Shown one piece after another: positions 54,666 to 64,000 of a stretch of DNA of 64,000 nt (positions are counted from its first letter, which is position 1; the number at the start of each line of letters is the position of its first letter). The stretch is from the NCBI GenBank assembly GCA_033439255.1, contig CM065891.1, positions 124,001 through 188,000 of the forward strand. Direction: 5' to 3'. The position numbers were made by a program, and so were the translations under genes. The notes beneath the pieces were generated by a model. That model was given only the letters and a program-made list of their open reading frames with translations, was not told the DNA's origin and did no database searches. The DNA comes from Hericium rajendrae. Its lineage: Eukaryota; Basidiomycota; Agaricomycetes; Russulales; Hericiaceae.

Positions 54666-56634
54666 TTAGTCATAATCGAGGCGACGACGTTTTCCTACAA
54701 AGTAAGCCTGCTTCTCTTCGAAGCGGGCAGCCCAACCTTTACAAAACCCCTGAAACTTAATCACTTGTCCTTCAGTTGCACCCGTCAATTCACAAAGACG
54801 ATGAACAGATACTGCGGGTATGACGTCTGGCATGAAGTCAACAGAAGCAAGGGCGACTTGAGAACCAGTGAGATCCACGCCTTTTGCATCAGCAAAGTCT
54901 TCTAGGCAGGTGCGAAGCTCAAGACCAGGCTTCGGAGGTGGCGAAAGGGGCATGGCATAGATGCGTGATCGGGTAGGAGTTCGGGGCATCTGCGGTGAAG
55001 GAGAGCGTCTGCGCTTGTTGTCACTATTAAGGTTGCTGAGAATCGCAGCCATGAGCAGTTGCGACGTGTCGCTCTGCGACGCCGTGGCCGGCGCGAGGGC
55101 TGCTTGAGGGCCAGAGCGGCCACGGGGCTTCGTAGTTATCAGGCGGCCATCACGGGCACCGTCAAACTCGAGGTTGTTGGGAGGATCATGCTTTGTCGCG
55201 TCGTGCGCAGCCTGTCGGTTTTGTAATTATTGGTGCAGCCACAAAGTAGAACTTTTTTTACTTACAATGGCGGCAGCCCAGAACTTAAGCCTTCGTGCGT
55301 TCAGCCCGATGTGATCTCCATTTGGTGATATATAGCAGTGGCCAGGTTCTCCGTGTTCACCGAGATGCTGTTGGCACACCCACTTTTGCTTCAGCTCAAG
55401 GATGATAGGCCCATGTAATTGCGCTTCATTACTGAAGTGATCGACATTGGGAACCTGTCATATTATATCAGCACAACAAAAAACCAGTACTGCGCAAAAG
55501 AGACCTACCCGCGTCCCGTATGCCAGTTCAGTGAATCCACCATCATCAGCGAGCACCGGAAACTAGCCACAGTGTTAGGACATGACATTCCACGGAGCAC
55601 AAAAACATACCTGCAGTTTGCGAATACGATACCCATCCATACTATAAGTATCGAACTCGACAGATACAGCACAGGTACGCCGGTTCTTCTGCATGAGTGT
55701 AACTAGCGCAAGCGCAAAGTCACGGTCATTTTCTATTGTCAACGCACCTGCTTTTCCACCACTGCCGACGAATTAAGTAGACTTGTTTACGATAATGATA
55801 TATATACTTACTTGGACCCAGTCCACCAAAGTCTGAAGTCCGGCCCAGCGTGGACTCCAGGACTGTATTGACTGTCGAGATCGTGGACACGTAGGAAAGC
55901 CTTGATAAAATCCACACGTGAGATGCCGTCCATCTTGATGTATTCGAACTTGGTTGTCGTTGTTGGCTTCTTCTTCGGGGCCGTCTTCGCACCTCGAGCA
56001 GCGCGCGTCTCGTCGACAACCGAAAACGCATGTGTCACATATACGAGGTGACCGGCGTTCTCAAGAGCTAACAACAATCAGAATAATCAAACGAGTAAAA
56101 GAAAAACTTACGAGTCTTCTCAGCAGTGCCCACAGTCACTGCCTTAACACCATCAGCAAGTCCGACTATAACAAGATGCTACATTAGCAATTCGAACGCC
56201 ACGATAAGGAGCGTAGTCGCCACTCACCGGGCCCGCCTTGAGCTGCAGGCGCTGGTACACCTCCGTCCCTGGCGAGATTTGCACCTTCGCCTTCTTGAAC
56301 GGGTATCTGCGCCCGGGGGATTGCGACGCCAGCATTTGCGGCCGCTTGAATGGCATCTTGAATCGAGGCGGCAGTGGGGTAGAAACGAGGCGGATTGACG
56401 CCTCCATCTGTATATATTTTATGATCAGATGCCAATACAGTAATTCAGAAGATAAGCTGACTTACCGACCCAGGCAGGGTTGCGCAACCAGCCCGCAGAC
56501 GGGAGAGGGACATTCTCCTTGCCTCTCGAGGTAGGTTGAGCAGGAGCAGGAGCAGCAAGGTCCTTCTGCTTCTCAGCAGAATTACCTGGAGCATTGCTCG
56601 GGCGAGCAGGAATACGGATGGTGAGAGGAGCCAT
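54666..56634 (-). CDS. Mushroom-specific hypothetical protein with SAM-like C-terminus
   Basis: Exons: 56634-56466, 56407-56228, 56165-56112, 56067-55812, 55761-55611, 55562-55509, 55454-55266, 55211-54666. About 530 residues with no frame breaks. Visible blocks are GGVNPPRFYPTAASIQDAI, VGLADGVKAVTVGTAEKT, TTKFEYIKMDGISRVDFIKA, SPGVHAGPDFRLWWTGS, and WVCQQHLGEHGEPGHCYI with Cys/His that could bind zinc. Near the end a helical SAM-like domain (VSVHRLCELTGATEGQVIKF) precedes a basic tail GKRRRLDYD. I know this architecture from many Agaricomycete genomes, always as a hypothetical protein, often next to transposons. Function unknown. It converges on the mariner-type gene. Confidence 0.65.
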
Positions 56635-57487
56635 TGAGAGATGCAAACAGAGGAGATTGTTGAGGTCGAAGAACGTAGAGATGCTGATGTGGAGAGCGCA
56701 TCGAAAGCCTGAATTTATAGATTTTTTCCTCACCTGCCGCCGCATCCGGCAGTTGCATAGAGACACGAGAAATGAGATTAAAGATGAACCAGAACGTACC
56801 ACAGACAGAGGGCATTGGGCCGGAGGACTGACAATGGGGAAAGTGCTGCGGATATGCATATTTTTGTCCTTGCAGCCTTGGCTGGATCAGCGCATCCCTA
56901 TCCGAAGTGAGATTCTGGACTCTCAGAACCAACAAAATACAAATCTAGAGCAGGCGTACCAGCTGAGTAAAGCACGCTGGAAACGAGGGTGTCAAAACTA
57001 GAATGAGTCGGCTATGGATTCAGCAACGGTCAATCACAATATGGAAATGAGAGGGATAAGCGATGAAGCTCGGCTTCAGGTAGTATTGCTGGTCCTTGTC
57101 TATGCTCAAAGGACTACCGCACACGCACACATGCAGAAAAGTAAGCAGATCGCCCGCTTGAGGACCGCGACAAGAGCTGCAATGACAAGTACTGAAAGCG
57201 AGACGACGGCGGCAAACTTGGATGCGCGTTGATAGGTTTCGGAGTTCGAAAATGTCACGCTTTGGTCCGAACAAACAAAGATCTCAGCGCATCGACTGCA
57301 GACTGATATGCAAAGCACTGTAGTTGAGTGGTTTCGGGTCTCGGCGAACACTGACCTCTGTTCAGATCGCCAAAAGCACACCTCAATCGGTTGGGCCTCT
57401 TATAGAAATATTTACATCGACGACAGGAAAGGATAGAACCTGAACACTCGAGCCATGAGGCCTGAGGGTCGAAGGCAGTACTAGTAG
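56635..57487. other. Intergenic, nothing recognised
   Basis: Upstream region of the hypothetical gene and flank of the copia remnant. Short frames only. Confidence 0.4.
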
Positions 57488-57527
57488 TGTTAAGGATCGA
57501 GCTCAGCGCAGGAAGAGAAAACGCTAG
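57488..57527. repeat. Fragment of a copia-type LTR
   Basis: It shares TGTTAAGGATCGAGCT and the segment CTCAGCGCAGGAAGAGAAAA with the full LTR to its right, but the part between them is deleted. It is a relic of an earlier insertion of the same family, next to which the present one landed. Confidence 0.55.
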
Positions 57528-57543
57528 TATTACTATATCTACC

Positions 57544-57745
57544 TGTTAAGGATCGAGCTATAGTAATATATGAGCTGAATGGAATGGGAAACAAGACATG
57601 AAAGATACTCACCTCAGCGCAGGAAGAGAAAACGCTGAGGTGCTACAAACATGCGGTACGGGCAAGTACAGTATGGTTCGGGAAAGTCCGAAAATGGAAA
57701 ACGTGCTATACGAGTGGCGGTCTGACTATCGTACTACTCTCAACA
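57544..57745 (-). repeat. 3' LTR of the Ty1/copia element
   Basis: About 202 bp with TG...CA ends (TGTTAAGG on the plus strand, TGTTGAGAG on the minus strand). On the minus strand it follows a purine-rich tract (GTCTGAGGGGGAG) eight bases past the pol stop, the expected place for a polypurine tract. It contains a perfect 8-bp hairpin, CCTCAGCG...CGCTGAGG, near 57612-57640. Confidence 0.65.
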
Positions 57746-57752
57746 CTCCCCC

Positions 57753-59876
57753 TCAGACCTCCACTAAGCCTAAATGGTCAGAGAAGAGATTATGCTTAGC
57801 TTTAGAAAGCCCTTTCGTAAGTATATCTGCCGTATTCTCGGCTGTAGGAATGTACTCGAGCCGGATCTGTCCACGGTCAACGTGTTCACGAATAAAATGG
57901 TACTTAATATCGACGTGCTTCGTCCTTGCATGGAAAACCTGTTCCTTCGACATGGCGATGCTCGCCTGATTATCGCAATGGATGAGGGTGGGAGAATCTT
58001 GGGGAAAATCGAGCTCGCCGAGTAAGCTGTGCAGCCAGAGTGCCTCCTTTGTGGCATGCGCAATGGCAAGGTACTCGGCGACTGCTGTCGAGTCTGCCAT
58101 GGTGGGTTGCTTCTTCGAGCTCCAAGAGATCGGGGTGCCGGAGAGGAAGAAGGCATACCCCGAGATCGAGCGACGGCTGTCGAGATCATTTGCGTGATCA
58201 GCATCAGCATATCCAATGGGAACCCACGGGCCATCGTCTCCCCCATACACCAGAGCCAGATCTAATGTGCCCTTCACGTACCGCAGTACTCGCTTTGCTG
58301 CAGCGTAATGAGCGATACCTGGGTTCGACATGAACTGGGATAAGCGCTGGACAGCGTATGACAGATCGGGGCGAGTAGCCATCACGGTGTACATCAGTGC
58401 ACCTATGATTGATGCGTAGTCCTTGTCGCGCATCTCCTTGACCTTCTCTGGGGTCTGCGGGCACTGCAACTTTGACAGCTGAGTGTTCGGGTCGAATGGA
58501 GTAGCCACTGGCTTGCAGTCCGCCATCTGGAATCGGTCCAGGACTGTCCGCAAGTAGTGAGCCTGTGAAAGGGTCACTGTCCCTTTCTCCCGATCACACG
58601 AGACGGCCATCCCGAGCATCATCCGTGGCTCCCCCAACTCAACAACCTGGAAGGGCATGTGGCGCAGCTGCTCCTTCAATCTCTCCATCTCTGCCTTGGT
58701 GCTTGCAGCCAGTAACATGTCATCAACGTGGATCACCACTATCGAGCGGCCGTCCTTGAACACACGATAATACATGCATGGGTCAGAGTTAGACTGCTTG
58801 AAGCCAATATTGAGGAGCTCACCATCAAGGACTTTGTTCCAGACACGGCCTGACTGCTTGAGCCCGTAGATAGATTTCAGAAGGCGGAGAACGAGGTCGA
58901 TTTCGTCAGGGGAAATGAAGCCTTCGGGTTGGTGCATGAAGATCTCCTCATCGAGAGTGCCATTGAGATAAGCGGATTTGACGTCGACCTGTTCGAAGAG
59001 CCATCCGAAACGGGCGACGAGAGCGAAAACAAGTCGGAAAGATTCGAAATGAGCGACGGGGGAATGAGTCTCATTGAAATCGACGCCCAGTCGCTGCGAG
59101 AAGCCTTGAGCGACGAGACGCACCCGATAATGCACAGGATTGCCGTCGGCGTCATGCTTGACCTTGTAGGTCCAGTGGGACCCGATGGCTTTGCGTCCTG
59201 CGGGGAGTCTCACTTTTTCCCAGGTACCAGTCTTCAGCAGCGAGTCGTACTCCTCTTGCATCGCCGACTCCCACTTCTCCCAATCGGGGCCCCGCACTGC
59301 TTCGCGATACGTCCTCAGCTCGGCACCTATAGCAAGCGCCGCGATCTTGTACGCGATCGCGCTCGTTGGTGGGTCGCCATCTTCATCTTCCTCGCACTCG
59401 CTCTCACCACTCTCTCCTTCCACTATCCCCTTGACCTCACCCTCGCTTTCCTCGACCTCTTCTATCCTCGCCGTCGACTCCTCTCCCCCTTCGCGCGCTG
59501 CCGCGACCCATTCGCGCTCGGCTCGCTTCGCTTCGCACGCGAGTTTAACCGTGCGATTGCCGGCGCGCTTCGCGGCTTCGACTTCGTTTGCCGCCTCCGC
59601 TCGTAGCTTGAGGTCGCTTGGAGCGGCGTCGCGCGAACTGTGGCGAGTGGGTGGAGGTGGAGGTGGGCGCGGTGCTCGGGCCTTAGCAGCAGGTAAGGGC
59701 TTGTCCTTTTGCTGCTCTGCTGACTCTTTTGCTCCCCCAGGCATGTTTTTCGCATTATCACTCCCCCCACCTTCGGTTTTCGCACCCCCGCTGTCACGGA
59801 TCGCTCCATTTCTCTCCGCCTTCTTCTCTGCCATCAAGGCATCGCGTCGGTCATGTGCTCCAGCAGCCCCATCACA
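57753..59876 (-). pseudogene. Ty1/copia pol, 3' half, cut by a gypsy insertion
   Basis: An open frame of about 707 codons with no start: it enters from the gypsy LTR boundary at 59876. An acidic/proline-rich linker (PRPPPPPPTRHSSRD, EDEDGDPPTS) joins integrase to the RT domain: WESAMQEEYDSLLKTGTW, RLVAQGFSQRLGVDFNET, the catalytic VIHVDDMLL and GLKQSGRVWNK. RNase H follows (YADADHANDLDSRRSISGY, HCDNQASI, KHVDIKYHFI). The frame ends at 57753 with GLVEV. Gag, protease and integrase should lie on the far side of the gypsy element, outside the window. Within the visible half there is no frameshift, so it was disrupted recently. Confidence 0.85.
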
Positions 59877-60165
59877 TGTTCACTTCCTCACATGACCTGG
59901 GGCTATCCTTCACCCATGCCCTTGTTCCCCTTTGGGACATCCTATTGTTCTCCCTTCCATTGTTCTCCTTTTGGACACCATTGTTCTCACTCTATTGTTC
60001 GACCCGTTATGGTGTCCATTGTTCTTTTCCCATTGTCGTCCCAGTACTTATAGGCTCCCTGTCGCTTGCCTATTTCCCTAGATTGTCCATTTCGTCTGTA
60101 CCGTACTGTACCTCCAATACAGGTCACTGCGCTGCTAGTCGCTCTCTGCTCTCTCGCTCCCATCA
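59877..60165 (+). repeat. Probable 5' LTR of the gypsy element
   Basis: The left end is fixed by the copia junction. The right end at CCATCA (60165) is a guess from the TG...CA rule and from TGGTGACTTGGGTGG four bases later, a possible primer-binding site. Inside, ATTGTTCTCC-like words repeat (59943-59995) and a TATA-like CTTATAG lies near 60047. Confidence 0.4.
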
Positions 60166-61439
60166 TCGCTGGTGACTTGGGTGGTTCTCTGCTGTCTACG
60201 ACCGAGTCTTGACACCTGGACAATCTCTCATACACCCGCCTCACCTCCCTACTATCGCCCATCATACCTCTCTTCTTTGAACCCTTCACCGCCGACATCT
60301 TCACCGTATCTCGACATCCATTCCATCAACCTCATCTCCCCTTCCCCATCGCCAACACCATCGAGGGCAGTGCACTCATTCCCCTCCTCCGCTATTGTGC
60401 TGCGAAGCGTTGGGAAGCCGAAGGAGTTTGGTTTCGATTGAGATCGTGGAAACCACGCGCAGGTGCTATCTCCATTGCATTATACGTTCGAATTCGAGTT
60501 GCTTTTGACGTCGACTTGCAAGAATTCACGTTTGGTGCCTCGGACATCGCCTACCACTGTCGCCAACCCAACCGAGGATCCCCTGCGATCATCCTGCCAT
60601 CGACCCCGTTCCCCTTTTGCACACTAGGTTTCTTCACCCCAGAACCCTCGCCTGAGCCTGTGTGGGCCAGAGAACGCCTCGGCCACCGATTCCTCAGAAC
60701 CCCATACTCCACCACCTTGTACCCTCGTGCCCTTGGACGTCGTCCAGTTGCGGCAGACTTCCTGTAGGTTGTCACCATTGATTCCACCGACCCCCGCTTC
60801 CAGACCACTGCACCCTTCCCACTCGGGATCTTCGAGTCACTTGGGGACTACCACATTTACACCCTTGCTGGCATCGCCCGGATCCACTTTTCTCACCAAG
60901 ACGCTGCCATCCGCCAGTGGTACTTCACTGAGCGTGAAGACTTCCCCTACCTCGAACTCGTTGACTTCGACGTCACCAGGGAGGAACACCACCGCCTACA
61001 CCCAGCCACTCCACCGCTCCCCACCGTTGCTCCTCCTAGTGTCGACTCCCCTCCCACACGCACCGAACCCCTCTTTGTACCAACAGGTATCATCTTCAAC
61101 ACCGTTACCAGAAAGTACTACGCATACCGTTCCAACTCTCGACGACTAGTCATTGGCTGGAGACCAAACCTAGTAGAAGGAAGAGATCAGTGGTTTTGGC
61201 AGGCCAGTAGCGTCTTCATCACTGAACCTGAACTCGCTCTCTCTCACCAAGTCCTAGAAGCACGCGAGCAAGAGCGAGTCACCCGGCTCGCAGTCCTCCG
61301 CTCACCGCTGCCCCCTCGCATCCCAACCCCGATACCAATCCCCTCACCCACTCCACCTGTTACCACTGTTACATCCTCATCCACCGTCAACGTCAAACCG
61401 ATCATTGCCCCAGCTCCCCCTGTTCAGCTGCCCGACGAC
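60166..61439 (+). other. Leader and upstream gag frame with one TAG
   Basis: From ATG 60438 a frame identical to that of gag runs to TAG at 60765-60767, then stays open to the gag ATG at 61440. The part after the TAG has protein-like content (GIFESLGDYHIYTLAGI, REDFPYLELVDFDV, KYYAYRSNSRRLVIGW), so gag may really begin here, with the TAG a mutation or a readthrough site. Confidence 0.45.
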
Positions 61440-62429
61440 ATGTCCAACCCTGAAATCGGCATCAAACCTGCTCCCTTTGAGGGAGATCGTTCCAAGTCCA
61501 AGGAGTTCCAGTTGCGTATTCGCTTATTCCTTCGTGCCAACTCTACCCGGTATAAAGATGATACCGCCCAGATCTCCCTCTTCCTCGACCTCTGCCAGGG
61601 CCCTATTGCCGGCCAGTGGGCCACCCAGCGTGTCGAGGAGATCCTTGAGGATGACGATCTTGTGGCTGCAAACACATCCCCAGCCCATGTCCCTCGCTAC
61701 GCCAACCTCGCTGCCCTTCGAACTCACTTCAATTTGGACTTCTCCCCCCTTGACGACTCCAAGGACGCCTCCCATGCCATTCAGACCCTCCAGATGGGTA
61801 CACGCCCGGTAGTCGACTACATCACCGAGTTCGAGTCCTTCGCTCCTCGCACCGGCTACAACGATGTGGCCCTGATCGATTGGTTCCTGCATGGCCTCAA
61901 CAGCGCCCTGCGGGATGATTGCCAGCGCAGCTACCCCACGCCCACCACCCTGGATGAGTGGAAGGCAAGGGCCCGTGACAGGAATGCTGCCTACCTCATG
62001 CGCACCCGGTTCCAGAGTCCCCGCCCTACAACTGGGCGCACCCCGGTGAGCACTCGCTCCCCTCAGTCCACATCTACTGGCCGATCCCGCACAGTTGCTG
62101 CTACAGGTGCCCCACTGCCCAAACTCTCGGAGCCTGACCGCGAGCGTCTCAGGCGTGAGGGCAGTTGCTTCCGCTGCTGCCAGAAGGGCCATGGCTTCCG
62201 CGACTGTCCCCTCAATGCTGACTCCAACCCCCGTGCCCCAATCCCTCGTGTCCGAGCGCTAGAAACCAGCTCTGCCCCGGGAGTAGCTCCAGAAGATGCA
62301 GCCGCCGCCCTCGCTGTCCCCGCCATCAACAGGTCCATCGCTGACTTATCGTCGCAGTTGAAGGACTTGAGCGAGGAAGAGAGGGAAGAGGCAAAAGCTG
62401 CATTAAAGGATATGGTTGAGGGTTTTTAA
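61440..62429 (+). CDS. gag: Gag of the gypsy element
   Basis: 329 codons from the in-frame ATG at 61440 to TAA at 62427-62429. Capsid-type region: PAPFEGDRSKSKEFQLRIRL, DDTAQISLFLDLCQGPIAGQW, then VVDYITEFESFAPRTGYND and LIDWFLHGLNSALRDD, the typical retrotransposon gag fold of mushroom gypsy elements. The zinc knuckle CFRCCQKGHGFRDC (CX2CX4HX4C) is near residue 240. The C-terminus is helical. Pol follows in the -1 frame. Confidence 0.85.
   Translation: MSNPEIGIKPAPFEGDRSKSKEFQLRIRLFLRANSTRYKDDTAQISLFLDLCQGPIAGQWATQRVEEILEDDDLVAANTSPAHVPRYANLAALRTHFNLDFSPLDDSKDASHAIQTLQMGTRPVVDYITEFESFAPRTGYNDVALIDWFLHGLNSALRDDCQRSYPTPTTLDEWKARARDRNAAYLMRTRFQSPRPTTGRTPVSTRSPQSTSTGRSRTVAATGAPLPKLSEPDRERLRREGSCFRCCQKGHGFRDCPLNADSNPRAPIPRVRALETSSAPGVAPEDAAAALAVPAINRSIADLSSQLKDLSEEEREEAKAALKDMVEGF
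62421..62429 (+). promoter_or_regulatory. Candidate -1 frameshift site between gag and pol
   Basis: Gag ends GGT TTT TAA. A slip of one base back on the T5 run gives TTT TTA AAG and enters the pol frame, which is open from here to the window edge. The arrangement fits the gag-pol ratio control known in retroelements. The site is not a perfect X-XXY-YYZ heptamer, and downstream structure was not assessed. Confidence 0.5.
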
Positions 62430-64000
62430 AGCGCCCCCCGGTCACGTCGTCCGTGGGTGGCAAGAAACATTTCTTTGATCCGTCGAATCGCTTCTCTGTA
62501 CTATCCGACCCCTGTGAGCAATCGTATCCATCGTCTTTGCGCATGTCCGCTATCACGCCCAACCGTCAGACACCATCCATTATGCTCCAGGCCAAGATTA
62601 TCACTGCCCCGATCAAGAAACAAATCGACGCTGAGGCACTTCTCGATAGTGGTGCAGAAGGCATCATTATGCACCCCGAGTTTGCCAAGAAACACCAGTT
62701 CCCCCTCAAGAAACTCCCTAAACCCTTTCCCGTTCGCAATGTGGACAACTCCGAAAACATCATGGGCTGGGTTCGCTATTCAGTCAACCAGAACATCCGC
62801 ATTTACGCCAAGGACTCGACGTCCTTCCATGAGGAGACAGCTGAGTTCTATCTCGTTGACATTGGCGACTACGACATTATCCTTGGGACCGATTGGTTAC
62901 AGGAACACAACCCTGAAATTGATTGGGTCTCTCGTCGTGTCAACATGACTCGCTGCCCTCCCTCTTGCACTCTGAATAAACCCCCGGTCAAGAACCTGTC
63001 CACTCGCACTGAACGCCGCCACTCAGCCCCTCGTCCACCAGTCCTCAGCGCTGCTGCAGTGCTGCTCCCCCCACCTTGCCCCCCTCCATTGCTCCCACTG
63101 CCCCCACCATTTGTCGCTGCTCCACTTCCCAAATACGTGATCCCCGCTCGCCGAGTCCAAGGTGTCCGCCTTCGCCGCATCCACCTGTCCAAAGTCCCTG
63201 CACATCTATTCACCGAGGACGATGACCCCCGACCTAATGTCGATGATGACTGGGTTGAAGAGGGCCTTCGCCTAGCTGGCGTTCTCCCTGACTGGGACAC
63301 ACCACCCCCACCAGACGACGACCCCGACTATCAACACACCATCCGTATCCGTCGCTCTTTCACCAATGCTCAGAAACTGGCTGAGCGTGTGGCCACTCGT
63401 GTTGCAGAGAAGTCCTTTGCTGAGATGGTTCCCCCTCAGTATCAGGATTTCCAACCTGTCTTCGACGAAGAATCCTCCCACCGCCTCCCCGAACGTCGCC
63501 CTTGGGATCACGCCATTGACCTGAAAGATGGTTTTGAACCCCGCTCCTGCAAGGTCTATCCCATGGCTCCTACTGAGCAGGAGGACCTCGATTCATTCCT
63601 TGATGACCAGGTCAAGAAAGGCTACATCCATCCTTCCAAATCCCCTATGGCGAGTCCCTTCTTCTTTATCAAGAAAAAAGATGGAAAACTACGCCCCGTC
63701 CAGGACTATCGCACCCTCAACAAAGGCACCATCAAGAATGAATATCCCCTGCCCCTCATCTCTGAACTCATTGACAAGCTCAAGGGTGCCAAAGTCTTCT
63801 CCAAGATGGACGTTCGTTGGGGTTACAACAACGTTCGCATCAAGGAGGGCGACAAATGGAAAGCTGCCTTCAAAACCAACCGCGGTCTCTTTGAACCCCT
63901 GGTGATGTTTTTTGGTCTTACCAACTCCCCTGCCACGTTCCAAGGAATGATGAATGAACTTTTCAAGGATCTCATCGACACGGGCAAAGTCGTCATCTAC
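62426..64000 (+). CDS. pol: Pol of the gypsy element (protease and reverse transcriptase), partial at right edge
   Basis: Open for 525 codons in the -1 frame. The aspartic protease has ALLDSGAEGIIM (DSG) and IILGTDWLQEHNPEIDW; a proline-rich linker follows (near 63060-63115). The RT begins with VFDEESSHRLPERRPWDHAI, then SPMASPFFFIKKKDGKLRPV, DYRTLNKGTI, KMDVRWGYNNVRI (first catalytic Asp) and FGLTNSPATFQ. The window ends just before the YxDD motif. There is no frame break, so this copy is likely young and may be autonomous. Its insertion broke the copia element at 57.7-59.9 kb. Confidence 0.85.

Larger units (their letters stand above)
59877..64000 (+). mobile_element. Ty3/gypsy retrotransposon, 5' part, runs off the right edge
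   Basis: It starts at TGTTCACTTCC (59877), exactly where the copia frame breaks. It contains a 5' LTR, leader, gag and the beginning of pol through most of the RT fingers and palm. All coding visible is open apart from one TAG in the gag leader. The 3' LTR and target duplication lie outside the window. Confidence 0.75.

Noticed and set aside
58929-59895. Plus-strand frames opposite the copia pol
   Set aside because: The minus strand carries clear RT and RNase H motifs; the plus-strand frames are its shadow.
60166-60185. TGGTGACTTGGGTGG as a proven gypsy primer-binding site
   Set aside because: The complement does not form a convincing tRNA 3' end of the right length; kept only as a hint for the LTR boundary.

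Overview
The window looks like nuclear DNA of a mushroom-forming basidiomycete (Agaricomycetes). Genes are interrupted by many short introns (about 45-65 bp, GT-AG). The gene families are typical of that group: large F-box proteins, a FunK1-type kinase, a Crinkler/RHS-like P-loop NTPase and several mushroom-specific hypothetical families. The transposons are ones that are common there. Exon boundaries were worked out by hand from frame continuity and splice signals. No tRNA, rRNA or CRISPR was recognised.

Layout. 1-3442: F-box gene running in from the left edge, then a doubtful minus-strand gene. 3453-8445: a complete Mutator-like (MULE) DNA transposon with about 115-bp terminal inverted repeats and a 10-bp target duplication, sitting about 110 bp upstream of a putative type II membrane glycosyltransferase gene (8555-10156). 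10365-17441: minus-strand P-loop NTPase, a decayed F-box pseudogene, and a 10-exon gene for the ATR partner Rad26/ATRIP with MluI cell-cycle boxes upstream. 18005-29714: a dead Helitron (Rep plus PIF1-type helicase) split by a young LTR retrotransposon (19275-24480) that carries gag but no pol. 30339-36998: a small host gene whose fourth exon is split by a 5.5-kb DNA transposon (31129-36658) with perfect 41-bp inverted repeats and an 8-bp target duplication. Its transposase motifs and end structure suggest a P-element-superfamily member. 38604-40347: two decayed copies of a membrane-protein gene.

41057-56634 is mostly host genes: an intact F-box gene (paralogue of the 11.9-13.6 kb pseudogene), a tiny membrane protein, a FunK1 kinase, Tudor-SN (SND1), mitochondrial ribosomal protein bS6m (head-to-head with SND1), a HAD hydrolase, an intact Tc1/mariner-type DDE gene without visible inverted repeats, and a mushroom hypothetical family. 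57488-64000 is nested retrotransposons: the 3' half of a Ty1/copia element, cut by an apparently intact Ty3/gypsy element that runs off the right edge with an apparent -1 gag-pol frameshift.

Housekeeping genes (Rad26, SND1, bS6m, HAD, kinase) read cleanly. The transposon genes and genes hit by transposons carry repeated one-base frameshifts and TGA nonsense codons. The main story is host genes and older transposons being broken by newer ones, with exact insertion footprints still readable at four sites.
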